This document shows, piece after piece, positions 6,218 through 9,389 of a DNA stretch of 9,389 bases. The notes below the pieces were generated by a model. The model was given only the letters and a program-made list of their open reading frames with translations, was not told the DNA's origin and did not search any database. This DNA comes from Halanaerobiales bacterium (GTDB lineage: Bacteria > Bacillota > Halanaerobiia > Halanaerobiales > JADQBU01): NCBI GenBank assembly GCA_016278435.1, contig JADQBU010000265.1:1-9389 (forward strand), read 5' to 3'. The first letter of the stretch is position 1; each line of letters begins with the position of its first letter. The position numbers and the translations under genes are program-made.

Positions 6218-8167
6218 ATGAATGAAAAATTAAAATCAAAACTGGTTCTGGTAGCTTTTATTTTAATGGTAAGTGTTTTGATTACAGCTATTCTGGTGGA
6301 AGCAGAGGAACAACATTTAATTACGTTTTTACATACAAATGACAGCCACTCTGCCCTGCGACCTCACTCCGGTCCAGCTGGAGGAAAGGATAATGTAGAT
6401 ACTTCACTGGGTGGTATTGCCCGGCTGGCAGCTTTAATTGAAAAGGAAAGGGTAGAACGAGAAGCTGCGGGTGAAACTGTATTCCTGATCTCAGCTGGTG
6501 ACTTTCATGGTGGGGACCCCTATGCCTGGTTAGCTCTGAACGGGGAGGCCCCTGAGATAAAACTAATGCAGGAACTGGGTTATGATATGCTTACAATCGG
6601 AAATCATGAATATGATTTCGGACCGGAAAATCTTGCTGATTATTTGCAACAGGCCGGGTATCCGGGAAATGATGATATATTACCAGTTATTGCCAGTAAT
6701 ACTGAAGTGCCAGAAGTCCATCCTCTGGCTCAAATGGGATTAAAAGATTATCTTATCAAAGAAACAGATGCCGGTTTAAAGGTTGGCTTTTTCGGTATAA
6801 TAGGCAATGATGCCGTTTCCGTAGCCCAGGAAACAGGTACAATCCATTTTGCTGGTCCCCCGGAAAGAGCGGCAGAGATGGTTAATATACTTAAAGAACA
6901 GAGGGTTAACATGATCATCGCGGTTTCCCATTCCGGTCTGGAAGAGGACAGAAGACTGGCACGGGAAGTTGGGGATATAGATGTAATAATCGGTGGTCAT
7001 GACCATCTGGCATTGACTGAACCGGAAATGGTTAATGATACAGTGATTGTCCAGGCCGGTGAACGTTTTGAATATCTGGGTGTACTGGAATTGAGCTATA
7101 TACCTGGAACTGGAAAAGATTCACTGAAGGTATTAAATGAAGAAAATGGACAGCCTTATCTGGTTAAAATTGATGATTCGATCCGGGAAAATGAGGAGAT
7201 TGCTGGTCGGGTTAGGGAGTATACTGAAGAATTAAATAGCTATCTGGCAGCTTTAACCGGAGGAGAGTTTACAGACATCATGAAACCAGTATTTCTCCTT
7301 GATTATTCTCTGCCCAGTTCACCGGAGATGAGTGAAAGCCTTTTTGGCGATTTTCTGACCGATGCTATGCGGGTTGGAGTTGCTGATATTACAGGCAAAC
7401 CGGTCGATTTTGCTTTTGAAGCAAATGGACTGATCAGGAGTGGGCTTAAACCAGATAAAGGCAGGATAAGTTTCTATCAGCTGGCTGCTGCCGCCGGATT
7501 AGGAATCGGTCCTGATAGAAAACCGGGTTATCCTCTGGTTGAGGTCTATCTTACCGGTAAAGAAGTGAAGAATATCCTTGAGATTTCTGTGCTTTTAAGT
7601 GATATCTGGGGTGATAGATATTTTCTGCAGAGTTCTGGAGTAAGATATAAGTATGACCGCAGGCGGGCAGTATTAATTAACATACCTTTTATTAATAAAC
7701 CGCTCCCTACAGGAAGGTCTGTACTTAAAGCTGAGAAATATACCGGTAACGGTATCCAGGCGGTCAGTTCCTCAGGTAACTATCAGTCTTTAGCAATCAA
7801 TGATGAGCGGCTCTATCGGGTGGTTACTGATTATTATTTAATGCAATTTTTACCACAGGTAGGGGAAGTTGTGCCCTCTCTGGAACTAAAGCTTAAGGAT
7901 GAGCAGGGTCTCCTACTGAAAAATCAGGAAGATGCGATAATCAGGGTAGATGGAGAGGAATTAAAAGTCTGGCAGGCCCTTTTTCACTATGCTGATATGC
8001 AACAGGAGAAGTTGGATGAAGTATACAGTATGACCGGCAGCAGGATAATTCCGGAAGAACATTTTTCCCTGCTGGCAGCACCAGGAATAGCAATTATAAT
8101 ATTATTGTTGATTATAGGTTTAGTGTTCTACCTGGTTTTCAGGAAGAAAGGACAGAATAAAGGATAA
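6218..8167 (+). CDS. Exported, membrane-anchored 5'-nucleotidase/UshA-family phosphoesterase
   Basis: This is a surface metallophosphoesterase, likely releasing phosphate from nucleotides outside the cell. The ATG at 6218 is preferred over an in-frame ATG at 6155, because 6155 lies inside serC while 6218 has AGAGG seven bases before it and begins a good signal peptide (MNEKLKSK, then hydrophobic 9-27). In 649 residues the N-terminal metallophosphatase domain shows D42 and H44 (HTNDSH), D95 (SAGDFHGGD), N129-H130 (GNHEYDFG), H237 (SHSG) and H261/H263 (GGHDH), a complete two-metal site. The 5'-nucleotidase C-terminal domain follows (about 350-555) with SLFGDFLTDAMR and EANGLIRSG. The usual GGDGY-like segment near its end is absent; the region reads YYLMQFLPQVGEVVP. 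A single helix (about 621-641) with a basic tail RKKGQNKG anchors the C-terminus. It follows serC by 17 bases. Substrate (nucleotide, UDP-sugar or cyclic nucleotide) is not certain. Confidence 0.85.
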   Translation: MNEKLKSKLVLVAFILMVSVLITAILVEAEEQHLITFLHTNDSHSALRPHSGPAGGKDNVDTSLGGIARLAALIEKERVEREAAGETVFLISAGDFHGGDPYAWLALNGEAPEIKLMQELGYDMLTIGNHEYDFGPENLADYLQQAGYPGNDDILPVIASNTEVPEVHPLAQMGLKDYLIKETDAGLKVGFFGIIGNDAVSVAQETGTIHFAGPPERAAEMVNILKEQRVNMIIAVSHSGLEEDRRLAREVGDIDVIIGGHDHLALTEPEMVNDTVIVQAGERFEYLGVLELSYIPGTGKDSLKVLNEENGQPYLVKIDDSIRENEEIAGRVREYTEELNSYLAALTGGEFTDIMKPVFLLDYSLPSSPEMSESLFGDFLTDAMRVGVADITGKPVDFAFEANGLIRSGLKPDKGRISFYQLAAAAGLGIGPDRKPGYPLVEVYLTGKEVKNILEISVLLSDIWGDRYFLQSSGVRYKYDRRRAVLINIPFINKPLPTGRSVLKAEKYTGNGIQAVSSSGNYQSLAINDERLYRVVTDYYLMQFLPQVGEVVPSLELKLKDEQGLLLKNQEDAIIRVDGEELKVWQALFHYADMQQEKLDEVYSMTGSRIIPEEHFSLLAAPGIAIIILLLIIGLVFYLVFRKKGQNKG

Positions 8168-8234
8168 AACGGGATATTAAGAGACCTGAATTCGGGTATC
8201 AGGGAGTTAGATAAAGTAGAAAGGGGAGGTGAAA

Positions 8235-9389
8235 ATGTTAAATACTAATTTAAAAAGGATTAAAAATGATATCGAGACAATTAGTGAATTTAACTCCACT
8301 CCGGGTAATGGTTTTACACGCCTGACATACAGTGACCAGTACCGGGGAGCCATGAATTATTTAAAAGATCAGTTCAGTAAACTGGGATTAAAAATAATGA
8401 TCGATCCGGTAGGGAATCTCAGAGCCCGTCTGGAGGGAAAGGACCCTGAAGCACCCCTGATAATGTTTGGTTCACATATAGATACGGTTTTACATGGAGG
8501 TATGTTTGATGGTGTAACTGGTGTTGTCGGTGCACTGGAAGTAATCAGAGTAATAATTGAAAATAATATTAAATTGAATAATCCTGTAGAAGCTGTCATT
8601 TTTGTTGAGGAAGAGGGTACAAGTTTTGGCAGTTTTGTCGGCAGCGAGTTTTTAACAGGCCTGCTCAGTACGGAAGATTTAAAGGGCCTTAAGAATGAAA
8701 GGGGTTTATCTCTTTATGAGGCAGCCCGGAATTATGGTATAGATGTTAATATAAGAGGTAAACATATATTGAAACCAGGGCAGGTCAAGGCTATGCTGGA
8801 ATTACATGTTGAACAGAGTATTGTCCTTGATTCCAGAAAGATCCCTGTTGGTATAGTTCAGGCCATAGCCGGTATTAAATGGTTTGAGGTAGAATTAAGG
8901 GGTGTCGGAAACCATGCAGGGGCAACCCCGATGGGATTACGACAGGACCCGATGGTGGGTGCTGCTGAAATTATTGCAGCCATTAAGAACATTGCAAAAG
9001 ATAAGGGACTTCCTTCAACAGTTGCTACAGTAGGAAAGATAAAATCTTATCCCAATGTTGTAAATGTGATACCAGAAAGGGTAAAATTTACAATAGACTT
9101 ACGGGATATTGATATTGAGGGAATAAACAGAGTTGAAAAGGAGATAAAAAAGAAGGTAGAACAGGTTTCCGACTACTATGGATTGGAGCCTGCTGTAAAG
9201 TTAATTACTGAGACAGAACCGGTAACTTTAACTGACAGTATAATAAATATTATTGAAGAGTCGGCACAGGAACTGGATATAGATTATTTAAAGATGAATA
9301 GTGGTGCGGGTCACGATACCGAAGTTATGGCGGGAATCACAGATGTCGGTATGATTTTTGTCCCCAGTGTTGACGGTAGAAGTCATGTG
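8235..9389 (+). CDS. M20-family N-carbamoyl-L-amino-acid hydrolase / allantoate amidohydrolase (partial, 3' end outside)
   Basis: This is a cytosolic metal-dependent amidohydrolase of the hydantoinase/carbamoylase group. It runs from ATG at 8235 behind a strong GGGGAGGTG ribosome binding site to the window edge without a stop, giving 385 of about 410 expected residues. Visible two-metal ligands and catalytic residues are H81 (GSHIDTV), D92 (GGMFDGVTGV), E126/E127 (VEEEGTSFG), H191 (LELHVEQ) and H384 (GRSHV, at the very end). The dimerisation-domain motif GNHAGATPM (225-233) and SGAGHD (356-361) are typical of carbamoylase, ureidoglycolate or allantoate hydrolases. Family members split N-carbamoyl amino acids, allantoate, ureidoglycolate or beta-ureidopropionate; the sequence alone does not decide. 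It follows the nucleotidase by 67 bases with no clear terminator between, so it may belong to the serA operon or have its own weak promoter. Confidence 0.88.
   Translation, partial: MLNTNLKRIKNDIETISEFNSTPGNGFTRLTYSDQYRGAMNYLKDQFSKLGLKIMIDPVGNLRARLEGKDPEAPLIMFGSHIDTVLHGGMFDGVTGVVGALEVIRVIIENNIKLNNPVEAVIFVEEEGTSFGSFVGSEFLTGLLSTEDLKGLKNERGLSLYEAARNYGIDVNIRGKHILKPGQVKAMLELHVEQSIVLDSRKIPVGIVQAIAGIKWFEVELRGVGNHAGATPMGLRQDPMVGAAEIIAAIKNIAKDKGLPSTVATVGKIKSYPNVVNVIPERVKFTIDLRDIDIEGINRVEKEIKKKVEQVSDYYGLEPAVKLITETEPVTLTDSIINIIEESAQELDIDYLKMNSGAGHDTEVMAGITDVGMIFVPSVDGRSHV

Noticed and set aside
6218..8167. The phosphoesterase after serC as the missing phosphoserine phosphatase
   Set aside because: It has a signal peptide and a C-terminal anchor, so its active site should face outside, away from cytosolic phosphoserine; its family acts mainly on nucleotides.
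8176..8195. Inverted repeat around GAATTC between nucleotidase and amidohydrolase genes as a terminator
   Set aside because: The two arms meet with no loop and there is no following T-run, so it would not act as an intrinsic terminator.

Overview
The window reads as a low-GC, anaerobe-like Firmicutes chromosome. The signs are strong AGGAG-type ribosome binding sites, sigma-A-like promoters with 17-base spacers, AT-rich intergenic DNA, and proteins resembling those of clostridial and Halanaerobiales-type bacteria. The lineage guess is an inference from style and was not checked by any search. No mobile element, CRISPR array, rRNA or tRNA is apparent.

Left block (1-935, minus strand): a thiamin-related uptake operon. 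A TPP riboswitch (854-934) is followed by an intrinsic terminator (810-837). Next come a small thiamine-binding protein of the MTH1187/YkoF type (465-755) and the first 147 codons of an ABC transporter permease of the ThiX/SsuC type, which runs off the left edge. A sequence that could act as antiterminator is visible, so the whole ON/OFF switch can be read here.

Middle block (1141-3165): a plus-strand gene for an exported protein with an erythromycin-esterase-like (EreA/TIKI/ChaN superfamily) catalytic region behind an unrecognised N-terminal domain. Facing it is a broken minus-strand sugar/drug-metabolite transporter gene. That gene keeps its promoter, start and both ends but has lost its middle and its reading frame.

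Right block (3441-9389, plus strand): a probable operon behind a near-consensus promoter at 3380-3408. It contains serA (long form with ACT domain, GTG start), a Methanosarcina-type serC, an exported and C-terminally membrane-anchored 5'-nucleotidase-family phosphoesterase, and an M20-type N-carbamoyl-amino-acid/allantoate amidohydrolase cut by the right edge. serA and serC supply the first two steps of serine synthesis from 3-phosphoglycerate. No serB is present. The last two genes suggest nucleotide and nitrogen salvage, but their link to serine synthesis is only positional.

I did not find a convincing new multi-gene system. The items most worth a second look are the one-base-longer J4/5 in the TPP aptamer together with its readable switch, the two-domain EreA-like secreted protein, the internally deleted transporter, and the nucleotidase that lacks the usual GGDGY-type C-terminal motif.
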